Part shown: positions 34,893-44,086 of the stretch, piece by piece
Layout: every line of letters starts with the position of its first letter
Position numbering within the stretch: the first letter of the stretch is position 1
Origin: Defluviitaleaceae bacterium
GTDB taxonomy: Bacteria; Bacillota; Clostridia; Lachnospirales; WQUN01
DNA length: 64,000 nucleotides
Assembly (NCBI GenBank): GCA_009780585.1
Contig: WQZS01000009.1
Location: 1-64,000 of the forward strand
Direction of reading: 5' to 3'
Position numbers and translations under genes: made by a program
Notes under the pieces: generated by a model
Told to the model about the DNA's origin: nothing
The model's input: only the letters and a program-made list of their open reading frames with translations
The model's database searches: none

Positions 34893-35792
34893 TTAATGGC
34901 TGCCAAATATACTTTTGGAAATGGCGGGTGTTTTGAAAAGAGCGAAGCACATCAAAACGAGATAACCTAAAATCGCCCAAAATCCCGCGCCTCCTGTGTC
35001 TACGGCGAAGTCATTAACCACATCCACCATCATGCCGCCGATAACGGCAACCACAATAAGCATCAGCAAACCTTGAAATGCGAGGGATAATAATGATTTT
35101 AAGTAGTTATTACCCATTGCCCTGTATTCTTGGTTGCCCATCGTTGCCAATGGGATAGGTGCGGCCACTACATACATGAAAATTTCCAAGAAGCGTCCGA
35201 CAATCACGATGAATATGGCAATCCGCACGATGGGGAAGATAAGGCTAAAAATATTGAGTTGAAACCAAAGCCCAACCAAGTCGCCCAATGACGCATCCTC
35301 AAGCAGTTCATGGAACGCATCCAAATCCAAGCCGTCACCGATACTTGCGGTGGCATCAATCGCCGCGCCCGTGATTACTTCATTACCGATGGTAAAAATC
35401 GCCCCCACGATAACAAAGGCGTTTGACACGATAAGAATTGCGATGAAACTCTTGATAATCCATTTGGTTATTATGTTCATCACATCTAAATCCGCGAGGT
35501 TGTTTTTTTCAATCAGCATTTGCACCAACTCCAACGCGATGAAGAAGCCCAAAATAAGCCCCGCGACGGTCTGTATGGCTGTCCCTGCTGTACCCGCGAT
35601 GCCTACAACCAAATCCCACGGCCCGCCGCCGGAAAAATCCATCGGGGTTTCCGCTACGGTGTCGGCGGTTCTAATCAATTCCTCGTTTATGGTGTCAAAT
35701 AACCCTTCGGCGGCGTTTAACACAGCACCGATAAATATTTCACGTATTGAATTGATTATTGAATCTACAATTCCTCCAATGAAGGCAATCAC
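34893..35792 (-). CDS. VirB6/TrbL-like multi-pass membrane protein
   Basis: 299 residues with six to seven membrane segments (e.g. VVGIAGTAGTAIQTVAGLIL, SFIAILIVSNAFVIVGAIFT, IFPIVRIAIFIVIVG, GLLMLIVVAVIGGMMV). It corresponds to the TrbL/VirB6 core channel protein of Tn1549-like ICEs (CD1112-type). The start is a GTG at 35792. The G-rich run upstream makes the exact start uncertain. It lies between maff2 and prgI. Confidence 0.85.
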   Translation of the reverse strand: MIAFIGGIVDSIINSIREIFIGAVLNAAEGLFDTINEELIRTADTVAETPMDFSGGGPWDLVVGIAGTAGTAIQTVAGLILGFFIALELVQMLIEKNNLADLDVMNIITKWIIKSFIAILIVSNAFVIVGAIFTIGNEVITGAAIDATASIGDGLDLDAFHELLEDASLGDLVGLWFQLNIFSLIFPIVRIAIFIVIVGRFLEIFMYVVAAPIPLATMGNQEYRAMGNNYLKSLLSLAFQGLLMLIVVAVIGGMMVDVVNDFAVDTGGAGFWAILGYLVLMCFALFKTPAISKSIFGSH

Positions 35793-35826
35793 CCCCCATG
35801 CTTAATATTTGTGTGTATAAAATCTT

Positions 35827-35900
35827 GCCCTTCGGACAACCGCTACCCCCCGAAAGACCAGCCGAGGCTTCGGGGGTAGTGTGTTGCCGAAAGGGTGTAC
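35827..35900 (-). promoter_or_regulatory. strong hairpin between maff2 and the virB6-like gene
   Basis: Inner stem CTACCCCC (35843-35850) with GGGGGTAG (35872-35879), flanked by a second, interrupted pairing (CCCTTCGG-ACAAC with GTTG-CCGAAAGGG). No U-tract follows, so it resembles an mRNA processing or stability element. It may set the ratio of Maff2 to the channel proteins below it. Confidence 0.55.
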
Positions 35901-35915
35901 CGTTTTTGCGTGGGT

Positions 35916-36287
35916 TTACGTGGGGAGCAGCGTTTCGAGTTGGGGGATAGCGAACAAGCCGAGCAAAATTAAACCCAAGCCCGCCATGAGTTGTTTAATG
36001 CCTTGTGATTTCGCACCGGGGTTGTCGTTGCCGTACCCTTCGAGAAGGTTTACGACACCCCAAATGCCAAGCCCGCCGCCGATAGCGATTATGACGATGC
36101 CTAAGATGTCGATGGCTTCGGAAATGAACGCTGCCGCTTGCACTTGCATGGGGGCGATAAAGGCGAAAGCCAACATCAGCACCAATGCCTTTGCGAATTT
36201 CGATGCCCATGATGTGGGGATTACGTCCATCAGCCTTTTGTCGATGGAAGCCATTGTGTTGCAAAATACCGTTTTTACTTTACTCAT
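35916..36287 (-). CDS. maff2: Maff2 family protein (VirB2-like small membrane protein)
   Basis: 123 residues. N-terminal helix, a cleavable-looking hydrophobic segment (LVLMLAFAFIAPMQVQAAA), then two membrane spans (ILGIVIIAIGGGLGIWGV, GIKQLMAGLGLILLGLFAI). The topology is that of VirB2/TrbC pilin subunits, and Maff2 is the standard name for this ICE component. The pilin role is inference from topology and position next to VirB6 and VirD4. Confidence 0.88.
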   Translation of the reverse strand: MSKVKTVFCNTMASIDKRLMDVIPTSWASKFAKALVLMLAFAFIAPMQVQAAAFISEAIDILGIVIIAIGGGLGIWGVVNLLEGYGNDNPGAKSQGIKQLMAGLGLILLGLFAIPQLETLLPT

Positions 36288-36361
36288 TGTAATTTCCTCC
36301 TGTTTATTAGTTTTGCGCTTTGCGCTTTTTATGTGAAGGCTCGTAAGCCCCGGCTGGCAAT

Positions 36362-36393
36362 AAAAAACCGCCGAGGGGTTTCGCCACGGCGGT
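36362..36393 (-). terminator. terminator after virD4
   Basis: ACCGCCG (36367-36373) pairs with CGGCGGT (36387-36393); on the minus strand a run of T follows. It lies 20 bp beyond the VirD4 stop, so maff2 and the channel genes downstream must rely on read-through or their own promoter. Confidence 0.75.
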
Positions 36394-36412
36394 AAACTAA
36401 AAAATTTGCAAG

Positions 36413-37813
36413 TTATGTCAATTCATTATCATTTGGGTCAAAATATTCATCTTCATCCCCATCATCATAAAAATCTTCGGTTAGTTCATTGCTTGTTGCT
36501 TCATCTTGATTTTGTGTCGATGCGGGTGTTGGTTGTGGTGTTGGAGTATTTGATATTGGTACGGTTTTCTTTTCATCGTCGTTGATTTCAATAACCGTGT
36601 ATACAACATCGTTTTTATTCAACCCTTCCATCAGATTTGCTTTGTTGTCCTTAAAAACCTTAACAAACCCCGCAATATCAAATCTTTTACTTGGGTCGGA
36701 ATCGGAAAGGTATTTATAATTCGGGTGTTTTTCGATGTCATACTTCATTGAAAGAAACGGACGCACCCCACGGACTTGAAGTATGCACTTTGAACCGTCC
36801 ATTACCGCGATTTCATCCTCAGACATGAGAGCCTTACCTAACTTCTGATAATTCATGCTATAAGATGCGGATTGACCGCGGCTTTCCCCTGTGTTGAACA
36901 TGTCGATTGTTTCTTTGCCTAATATGTCCGAGATTTCTTTAAGGGTTGTCTTTTCCTTACCGCCAAGAAACAACGTAGTGTCGCAGTTGCCCACAATCGT
37001 GTCCATGTTGTCGCGGTAGATAGCCTTTAATTGCGATTGGGCTTGCAAGATTACGCTTACGGAAATTTCACGGGAGCGGATGGTGGCGATAAGTTTTTCA
37101 AAGTTCGGGATTTGTCCGATGTTGGCAAATTCATCCAACAAACAACGAACGTGAACGGGAAGCCGCCCGTTGAAATCGTTGTCGGCACGGTCACAAAGAA
37201 GGTTAAACATTTGGCTATACATCAGCGATATGATAAAGTTGAACGACGCATCGGTGTCCGAGATGATTACGAACAATGCGGTTTTTCGCTTTATAACTTC
37301 ATTATCAACCAATTCTACAATCTCGCCTGTCGCTTTGTTACGTCTGCGCCGCTTGTGTTCGATATGATAGCCACCCAATTTATCCAATTCCAATTCATCG
37401 TGCATCATTAAATCGCGGACTTCTTTTATATCGAAGGGCGAAAGACGCGCACCACAGGAAATGAGTATGCTTTTACTCGTTTTGCCCGCCGCAAGGGAAT
37501 ATTTGGCATATTGACGCACAGCGAAGTGTTCGGGGTCTTTTTCTGCCAGTTCATCAAAGAGTATATCCACAGCGTTTTTGTGGTTTTCGTCATCTTCGCG
37601 GATTTCCATGCTGTTTATCATTTCCACCAGCGTATTGATATTTTGGTCGGCTTCGGGCAGTTCGTACCATATATAACCGATGAGGGCTTGGTACAGGAGC
37701 GTTTCCGCTTTAAGCCAAAAATCGTCACCGCCTTTTCCTTCACCCTTCGTATTCGCAATCAACGCCGTCACGAATTTCAAAATATCCTTTTCGCTTGAAA
37801 TATAGGCGAAGGG
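36413..37813 (-). pseudogene. virD4: VirD4/TraG coupling protein, C-terminal part (gene split by the IME)
   Basis: About 466 codons from the insertion point (NPFAYISSEKDILKFVTAL when read from 37813 onward) to the stop at 36413. Walker B is LLDEFANIG, followed by QAQSQLKAIYRDNMDTIVGN and FLGGKEKTTLKEISDILG, all typical of TraG/VirD4 coupling proteins that dock relaxase-DNA to the channel. The N-terminal part with Walker A lies 15.1 kb away at 52961-53592. The first in-frame ATG-like start (37780) cannot give a working ATPase. The acidic tail (DEDEYFDPND) is normal. Confidence 0.92.
37812..37813. other. IME attachment core, left copy (GG)
   Basis: The plus strand reads GAAGGGATTTAACCC here; GG at 37812-37813 is the shared crossover dinucleotide. 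The ICE side (GGCGAAG) belongs to virD4 codons for FA. The flanking 12-mer GGGATTTAACCC resembles GGGTTATAACCC at the other end. Confidence 0.7.
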
Positions 37814-37991
37814 ATTTAACCCCTGTCAAGTGCTTTCCAAAAATATAACCTCTTGAAAACGTAAAATCCCCATTTTTAACGGTGCAAACCATAGATGAAT
37901 GGGAATTTCCTAGCCACATAGACAAGTGTATATTATGATTATAACAATAACTTTTTGCATGAAATTTTTTATAAAAGGTTCATTTATACGT

Positions 37992-39062
37992 TTATATATT
38001 AAATTCCATTTTGAACAAATCCAAAATCAACGGTAAATCTTCGTATTTTATATCATTGAACTTGAATGAATGATAGGCACACCCCCGCATGGGTTGGCCA
38101 TGCCAATTATAATCAATGCGCATATTACACTTGCCATCGGTGGATTTTCTACCGTCGCAATAAGAGCAAGTTGATACGGTGAAGAATTTTTGTAAATAAT
38201 CCGGTAATGCGTACAGCATTTTCATATGTTTATCAGTAACTTTACGCAAGATAATTCGGGTATTTATTTTTTTATTTTCATCTTCATTAAGCGATAAAAA
38301 TGTCTTGCTGTCTTTCTTAAAATCTAAAACGGTAGATAACCCAGCGTCAAGTGTATAACCAAACTTGCCAGCTTCATCATACAACCTACATAAAGATTTT
38401 TTACCATTTTCAGAATACAAATCAATTACGGTCATAAATACAGGCTCCGAGTATTTACGTGTGGTTTCATCTTCCACGAACCGATATTGAAAATTGGCAA
38501 AATTGTATATATCGGTCATATAAAACAAGTAAGAAGGCTTTATGTCGTTCAAATAACCTTTCATTAATAAGGCATAACTTTTCAAAACATTTACGACCTC
38601 AGGCATATCCGGGTAAGATAGGGTAAAATAATCTTCGCCTTTTATAAATACCTTCCCATTATGGTTGGTCACATCGAACCCGTTATCACGCAATCGGTTG
38701 ATGATTAAATTGTATTTATGTTTTTTGGTTTTCTCCTTAAATCGGTTAATGTTTACCACCAACATACCGTTGCTCAATTCGCCCAGTAAAGCAATTTGGT
38801 ACAGTACATCGCCGAAACAACTTACCAAATTAAAATGACCATCTTTATTTGTTTCCCCTTTAATACCATACTCCGAAAAATGGGTAATCATATCATCATA
38901 CACATGATAAACCATCTCCTGCATATGCCGAAAACATTTTACGAACGCTTCGTTATCAACCCCAACGAGGCATTCTTTTTTTATGGTCGTGTTTTCGGGT
39001 ATGAATACGATTTTGCCTCTTTTTTCCATCGCCTTTTTTTGGCAGGAATATATGTAATCCAT
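37992..39062 (-). CDS. IME cargo protein with C-terminal Cys module (family unknown)
   Basis: 356 residues, soluble, last gene of the cargo operon. Most of it is unassigned mixed alpha/beta. The last ~90 residues carry DKHMKMLYALPDYLQKFF, then CSYCDG, a third Cys, GQPMRGC and SFKFNDIKYEDLPLILDL. The same sequence logic (DKHMK, CxxC, C, F-rich strand, final helix) recurs in the 41487 gene, and a looser CxxC-C module in 39091 and 44087. The cysteines suggest a zinc knuckle. Function unknown; no catalytic motif seen. Confidence 0.7.
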   Translation of the reverse strand: MDYIYSCQKKAMEKRGKIVFIPENTTIKKECLVGVDNEAFVKCFRHMQEMVYHVYDDMITHFSEYGIKGETNKDGHFNLVSCFGDVLYQIALLGELSNGMLVVNINRFKEKTKKHKYNLIINRLRDNGFDVTNHNGKVFIKGEDYFTLSYPDMPEVVNVLKSYALLMKGYLNDIKPSYLFYMTDIYNFANFQYRFVEDETTRKYSEPVFMTVIDLYSENGKKSLCRLYDEAGKFGYTLDAGLSTVLDFKKDSKTFLSLNEDENKKINTRIILRKVTDKHMKMLYALPDYLQKFFTVSTCSYCDGRKSTDGKCNMRIDYNWHGQPMRGCAYHSFKFNDIKYEDLPLILDLFKMEFNI

Positions 39063-39090
39063 GTATATCTTCTCCCCTTCGTTAATTTAA

Positions 39091-39840
39091 TCAACTATAT
39101 CTTGCGTTCCTTTCCAATTGAATTAACCACTTTATTTTTTCAACCGCCGAGTCATTAGGGTCATATACCCATAAAAGCGGCCAACAACCAAAATCGGTTA
39201 CTTCTTTTCCTAATATCGTAATTGTTTTCGGGTGTTGCCCGTCATTCTTATATTCTTTACTCTTACAATAAACACATCTATGATAATGAGAAAAAATAAA
39301 ATCGTTTAATTTTTCCTTTTCCAAAACATCCGTGTATTTAGAAATATTGTCCAACCAAAGCCTAACAAGCCATTTTTTATCTCTGTGAAACCATTTATTT
39401 TCGTTAATTAATAAAACAGAATAAATAATTTTACCCTTGCTTACGCCTTTCCATGTGTTGTGCAAATGAAAAAAGGGTTTCATTTTATTTTCGCGGAAAT
39501 ATTCAGCCAAACCCAATGCAATTCGTTTTTCATCACCGCTTAAAACTTCGGGGATGGCGTCCTCTATTACGGGATTTACTTTCTTTTGCTCTGACCAACT
39601 TAACGATGTGATTAAATTTGTGTCAAGTATTTCTTTTGGGTTAAGACATTCATTAATTATTTCTCTTAATGATTTATTTTTATGGAGCGAGGATGTCTTA
39701 ATTACACTCCAAGCAAGGGGATATTCTTCGTAATTTTCACGCAATTCTAACTTAAAAAATTTACGAAACTCAGCCGCTGTAATTTTCTTTGAACCAATGA
39801 TTGTATCATGGGTTAACGGCTCTTTTTTTGTTTTATCCAT
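39091..39840 (-). CDS. IME cargo protein with CxxC-C module
   Basis: 249 residues. The N-terminal region is Lys/Glu-rich and helical; the C-terminus holds HRCVYCKSKEYKNDG, GKEVTDFGCWPL and an ending helix (AVEKIKWLIQLERNA). The spacing CxxC...GK...C matches the module of the neighbouring cargo proteins. It lies 28 bp from each neighbour, so it is cotranscribed. Function unknown. Confidence 0.65.
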   Translation of the reverse strand: MDKTKKEPLTHDTIIGSKKITAAEFRKFFKLELRENYEEYPLAWSVIKTSSLHKNKSLREIINECLNPKEILDTNLITSLSWSEQKKVNPVIEDAIPEVLSGDEKRIALGLAEYFRENKMKPFFHLHNTWKGVSKGKIIYSVLLINENKWFHRDKKWLVRLWLDNISKYTDVLEKEKLNDFIFSHYHRCVYCKSKEYKNDGQHPKTITILGKEVTDFGCWPLLWVYDPNDSAVEKIKWLIQLERNARYS

Positions 39841-39867
39841 ATAGTTCTCCTTATGTTTTTTGGTTTA

Positions 39868-41469
39868 TTATTTACTAAAAATCCGCACATCCCCTTCATA
39901 AAAAAACGGCCACGCTTGTTTTATGTTTAATTCAACAAACATTTTCATCCCCAAGATAACATCATCAAAATCATTACCACTATAAGAAAGCGTCAACTGT
40001 TTTATTTGCCGCAAATCTGTTTTCTTTTTGGGTGTCACGCCTTCCCTAAAAATAATATCGGAATAGACAAATCCATATTTTTCGGGCAAGTATTGATAAT
40101 TTATATCGGTCAACCATTTATTCGGATTAAACGCATCTGTGCAAACAAGAAATTTCATATTTTCATCTTTAAACACGGCGTTTTTACACAAACTATATAA
40201 AACACCCAACGTCGTTTTATACGTGGTGTCTTCCGCCATTTTTTTCATAACATTGTAAACGTTCCACAGGGCATTTACGCAGCGTTCTTTGGGTTGGCCG
40301 TTTAGATATTCGTCCAAAATATCTATTTCATCACGCTCTATTTCAACGATTTTTCCCAATTTTATTTGCATGGGTTTTACTTCGCCGTCAAAAGTAGATT
40401 CCAATTCAATCCACCGTGTTATTAAAGCAAAATTCGTTGCTTCGTTAAGCACGTAATCAAATCCGCTGTACGCACACTTGGCGTATATTTCTCCTTTGTA
40501 CGTGTACGTTCCGGCGATGCCATGTACACAAGCCGAGCCGGGATTTATGCTGTAATCGGGTTTTCTGCACCCGCAGGCAAAAGGTTTCTTTTTTGCCAAC
40601 TCAGGAAATTCATCCAAAATTGTAACGCTGCCATCCGCAAACATAAAATGAAAACCACGCAAAGAAATATCACACCCCGATGTCCCGATGTTGATGTGGC
40701 ACACCGTTTTCTTTGCTTTCTTAGAAGTGTAAGTAAATTTTGCATCGGTGCGGACTTTGTTACTGACGATTTTGCTTTGCACGTTGCATCCGACACCACG
40801 CATAAATTGGTCCATCTTGGTTATCCAATCACGTACCACTAACGGTTGTGTGGCGGCGTATTGGTTTATGTCTTCTTTGGGTTTGGCTAAACGCGCCCTA
40901 TTTGAACGCTCACTTTTTGAATCTTCCCCTTTTAAATCTTCCTTTTTTAAACGTTCCCCTTTTTTTCGTACAGTCAACAAACGAATACAATCTTTTTCAT
41001 CGTTTACATTAACCAACGTCAGCATTACATCCCCTTCATGTATATACCCCCATTTTTTCAAATACTCCCATACCGAACCGAAAAATTCACTTTGCGTTTT
41101 ACACTCCGGCGGCATAACGATTTTCATGTATTCACCGCCGAGAATATGAATAATATCCAACGGCTCGGGCAGTTCTTCGCTGTCCGGCGTGTAGTCTTCA
41201 CCATTAAAAACCGTACCCATTCCATAATCAAAAGACGGCAGCAACTCCTCGTTTCCGCGTTTACTCACTTCGTAGTGGTATATTTTTGCTTCGGAATTAG
41301 TGCCCAAGGGGTCGCCGCCGTTAAGGTAGGGGCTGTATTTTGTAACAATGTCAAAATAATTATTTTTGTTGAATATTTTCTGCATTTCTATTTTGGACTT
41401 GTAATCCGCGTTTATCCGTTTTAAACACAGCAGGTCAAACCCTTTTATTTGCACAAGTTGATAATCCAT
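39868..41469 (-). CDS. IME cargo protein, GyrI-like N-terminus fused to Cys-containing domain
   Basis: 533 residues, the largest cargo protein. Residues ~1-170 look like a GyrI/AraC effector-binding fold (GGEYMKIVMPPECKTQSEFF, WEYLKKWGYIHEGDVMLTLV), followed by a Lys-rich linker. The middle has RTDAKFTYTSKKAKKTVCHI and FACGCRKPDYSINPG, CVHG, KCAYSGFDY, a cysteine arrangement resembling the other cargo proteins. The C-terminal 200 residues are unassigned. AGGAGG precedes the ATG. The small-molecule-sensing guess rests on weak similarity. Confidence 0.6.
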   Translation of the reverse strand: MDYQLVQIKGFDLLCLKRINADYKSKIEMQKIFNKNNYFDIVTKYSPYLNGGDPLGTNSEAKIYHYEVSKRGNEELLPSFDYGMGTVFNGEDYTPDSEELPEPLDIIHILGGEYMKIVMPPECKTQSEFFGSVWEYLKKWGYIHEGDVMLTLVNVNDEKDCIRLLTVRKKGERLKKEDLKGEDSKSERSNRARLAKPKEDINQYAATQPLVVRDWITKMDQFMRGVGCNVQSKIVSNKVRTDAKFTYTSKKAKKTVCHINIGTSGCDISLRGFHFMFADGSVTILDEFPELAKKKPFACGCRKPDYSINPGSACVHGIAGTYTYKGEIYAKCAYSGFDYVLNEATNFALITRWIELESTFDGEVKPMQIKLGKIVEIERDEIDILDEYLNGQPKERCVNALWNVYNVMKKMAEDTTYKTTLGVLYSLCKNAVFKDENMKFLVCTDAFNPNKWLTDINYQYLPEKYGFVYSDIIFREGVTPKKKTDLRQIKQLTLSYSGNDFDDVILGMKMFVELNIKQAWPFFYEGDVRIFSK

Positions 41470-41486
41470 GTGTTCCCTCCTGTTTA

Positions 41487-42194
41487 TTATACTTTCTTTT
41501 TAACAGGGTAAAACTTAGTCATTAACACCATCACATCCGTTAAAATCTCAATCTGTGGCCGGTAAAAATAAAACGTCGAATGGTTACATTTTTGCATCAC
41601 TAAACCATCAATGGTATACACCTTACCCGGCGCGCAAGCGGTATTACACGATTTACAATCGCCCCCTTCAAAGATAAAAGCATTTTTGATATATACGGGG
41701 GTGTTTTCAATGTATTTCATATGTTTATCTACTTTGTTTAAAAACAACCGCAGACACACTTCCCCATCCTCTTTTATATAAATACGGGCGGCATTGGGGC
41801 GGCTTTTTGTTCCTGTTTTTCCGTAGGCAATCATATACATACCCCAAGAAAGCCCGGAGCCAATGATGTTTTCGCAATCATACCCCAGCGTTTTCATTTC
41901 TTTGTCAAAGGATTGCATAAACGTTTTATCCGATTCGGATAATATGTTAAACCGCACTTCGGATAATAAATCCGCCATGCTTTCGGTTTTATACCCGTTG
42001 GTTACCTCGTTTGCTACGTCTTTTAACGTTTTTCCCGTGTGGGAAAAAAGCCATTTTTGGAAAACGGAATAATCCATACCGTCAACAAAATCCTTGCCGA
42101 TTGTTTCGTACAAGAAATTGCGGTAGTCACCGATTGGGTGCGCATTCCAGATAATGACTGTGTTTTCCGGAAGTAGATTTTTGTTTTTGTTCAT
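41487..42194 (-). CDS. IME cargo protein, intact founder-type copy with Cys4 module
   Basis: 235 residues. Starts NLLPENTVIIWNAHPIGDYR; has the central stretch IIGSGLSWGMYMIAYGKTGT and ends with the module DKHMKYIENTP, C180-x2-C183-x3-C187, GKVYTIDGLVMQKC203 and a FYFYRPQIEILTDVM helix. It looks like a compact two-domain protein whose second domain is a zinc knuckle. A truncated paralogue at 43512-44045 is about 80% identical over 170 residues. Proteins of this sort occur in gut Clostridia as hypotheticals, in my memory; no function known. Confidence 0.7.
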   Translation of the reverse strand: MNKNKNLLPENTVIIWNAHPIGDYRNFLYETIGKDFVDGMDYSVFQKWLFSHTGKTLKDVANEVTNGYKTESMADLLSEVRFNILSESDKTFMQSFDKEMKTLGYDCENIIGSGLSWGMYMIAYGKTGTKSRPNAARIYIKEDGEVCLRLFLNKVDKHMKYIENTPVYIKNAFIFEGGDCKSCNTACAPGKVYTIDGLVMQKCNHSTFYFYRPQIEILTDVMVLMTKFYPVKKKV

Positions 42195-42235
42195 TGTTTA
42201 TCCTCTTTTCAATAGTCATCAAAAGGCCTGTTGAA

Positions 42236-43348
42236 TCAACAAATGTCCAAATAAACTTTTATTGACTCTCCCTGTCTGATTGCTTTTTTAATCGCCAAAA
42301 GCACTTGCATATCGCAATCAATAAGTAATTCAAAGATTTGCTCTGCGGCATTTACTAATCCAAGTTTATCCCAAGGAAAATTGTCGGCATCATTTTGCGA
42401 GAGGTTTATTATACAGGTGCTTATCGCCATTAGCATATAACCACGTTCATGTAGCAAATGTCCTTGATTTTCAATAACATCAACTAATTCCCGATACTTG
42501 CATACATCCACCCCAAGTCCTTTAAGCAAGTCTTTGTCTCCAAAGGGTAGTCGTATAGAATGTCCTCTGTTCGGCATCATATCCATTAAATCATAAAATC
42601 TGCTAAAACGTTTTTTTACTTCCAGAACGGATAAGTCGCAAGCATTGCCGGAAAAAACATTATGCTTAATATCGTACCAAATACCTTCGGCAAAATCTGA
42701 CCCCATAACATTTTCCATAGCTTTCAAAACATCAAGGAAACTATATCTCTGCGGTATCTTTTTTCCGAACACATAGAGATATTCAATTTCGTCATAAGAT
42801 GTTGGATTGTTTGTGTCAGGTGCATTATCAGCAGGACGATAATCCGGCTCAACAAGCATATCGCCGTCATAGCCAATTATTACTCGGAATATTTCACCAA
42901 TTTTTAGTTTAGCGATAACGGGATTACTTGCATCAATTGAGGAAATGACACTTTCTTTAAGGCCTTTGGTTATTTTATTGTAATTGTAACCCGTAAAGCC
43001 TGTTAAAAAATCCATCTCTTGCATTGTCTTGACATCAAAATCACTATACTTTCCAGTAAGTTCCTTTTGTATTTTTGTTTTCTCTCCAGTCCAACTGTCT
43101 CTTTGCGTAGTCCATCGCCCATCGAATATCATTCCAAACATTTGGTTTAACCTTTCAGACTTCTCTTGGAGGCTATCGGCGCATTTCCAACAGTCATTGC
43201 AACTTTTTTCTGTCATTGCTTGGCAATAGTAGTCTGTGTTATCAGCTATCACACCTTGCAAAAATAAATAGATGCTTGCGTAACAATTACATAAATCAAG
43301 TCCGGCAAATCGGTAAAAGGGAAATTTAAATTCTAGTATTCTTTTCAA
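42236..43348 (-). CDS. IME cargo protein of unknown family
   Basis: 370 residues without the shared Cys module at the end. The N-terminus FYRFAGLDLCNCYASIYLFL recalls the N-terminus of BtrH/C39-like proteins; a CNDCWKCAD cluster follows at ~50. The C-terminal half is helical (RSFYDLMDMMP-like region, NRGHSIRLPFGDKDL). It separates the intact and truncated copies of a paralogue pair, so it may have been inserted later. Function unknown. Confidence 0.55.
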   Translation of the reverse strand: MKRILEFKFPFYRFAGLDLCNCYASIYLFLQGVIADNTDYYCQAMTEKSCNDCWKCADSLQEKSERLNQMFGMIFDGRWTTQRDSWTGEKTKIQKELTGKYSDFDVKTMQEMDFLTGFTGYNYNKITKGLKESVISSIDASNPVIAKLKIGEIFRVIIGYDGDMLVEPDYRPADNAPDTNNPTSYDEIEYLYVFGKKIPQRYSFLDVLKAMENVMGSDFAEGIWYDIKHNVFSGNACDLSVLEVKKRFSRFYDLMDMMPNRGHSIRLPFGDKDLLKGLGVDVCKYRELVDVIENQGHLLHERGYMLMAISTCIINLSQNDADNFPWDKLGLVNAAEQIFELLIDCDMQVLLAIKKAIRQGESIKVYLDIC

Positions 43349-43511
43349 CTGCGCTTACTCCTTTTTATGGAATATTTTTCATGCCATTCAAAGCAAATAT
43401 AAATTTTTCGCCTGCCTATTAGATAAAAATTATAGCAGGGCATACTAACTGTCGCAATATCGCCTCGAAAAGAATAGTGCTAACTTCTCACACATCTGCT
43501 TTCGCAACCCC

Positions 43512-44045
43512 CTAGACAAACTTCCTACCATTTTTGATATGTGCGGGGGCATTTTCAATGTATTTCATATGCTTATCAACTTTGTTCAAGAACAATCTAA
43601 GGCAAACTTCGCCATCGTCTTTTATATAAATACGGGCGGCGTTTGGTCGGTTTTTTGTTCCCGTCTTTCCGTAAGCAATCATATACATACCCCAAGTAAA
43701 CCCGGAGCCGATGATGTTTTCGCAATCGTACCTCAGCATTTGCATTTCTTTGTCAAAGGTTTTAATAAACGTTTTGTCCGATTTGGATAATATGTTAAAT
43801 CGTGTTTCGGACAATAAATCTGTCATGCTTTCGGCTTTATAACCGCTGTTATGCTTGTCCGCTATGTTTTTTAATGTTTTTCCTGTATGGGAAAAAAGCC
43901 ATTTTTGGAAAGCGGAATAATCCATACTGTCAACATAATCCTTGCCGATTGTTTCATAAAGAAAATTGCGGTAATCGCCTATCGGATGCGCGTTCCAAAT
44001 AATCACCGTGTTTTCCGGTAGCAAATTCTTGTTGGGTAAGCCCAT
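43512..44045 (-). pseudogene. truncated paralogue of the 41487 protein
   Basis: 177 codons nearly identical to residues 1-170 of the 41487-42194 protein (NLLPENTVIIWNAHPIGDYR, SGFTWGMYMIAYGKTGTKNR, DKHMKYIENAP). It diverges at HIKNGRKFV and stops, just before the cysteines would begin. So the Cys module is lost. A 163-bp gene-free stretch and the 42236-43348 gene follow. It reads as a tandem duplicate cut by a later rearrangement; residual function without the Cys module is uncertain. Confidence 0.75.
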
Positions 44046-44086
44046 TGCCCTGCCGTTTGCAAAAACCTTGATAAAAATATTAACGT

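Noticed and set aside
37814..37991. terminator after the IME cargo operon
   Set aside because: The sequence is AT-rich but no convincing GC stem followed by a T-run was found.
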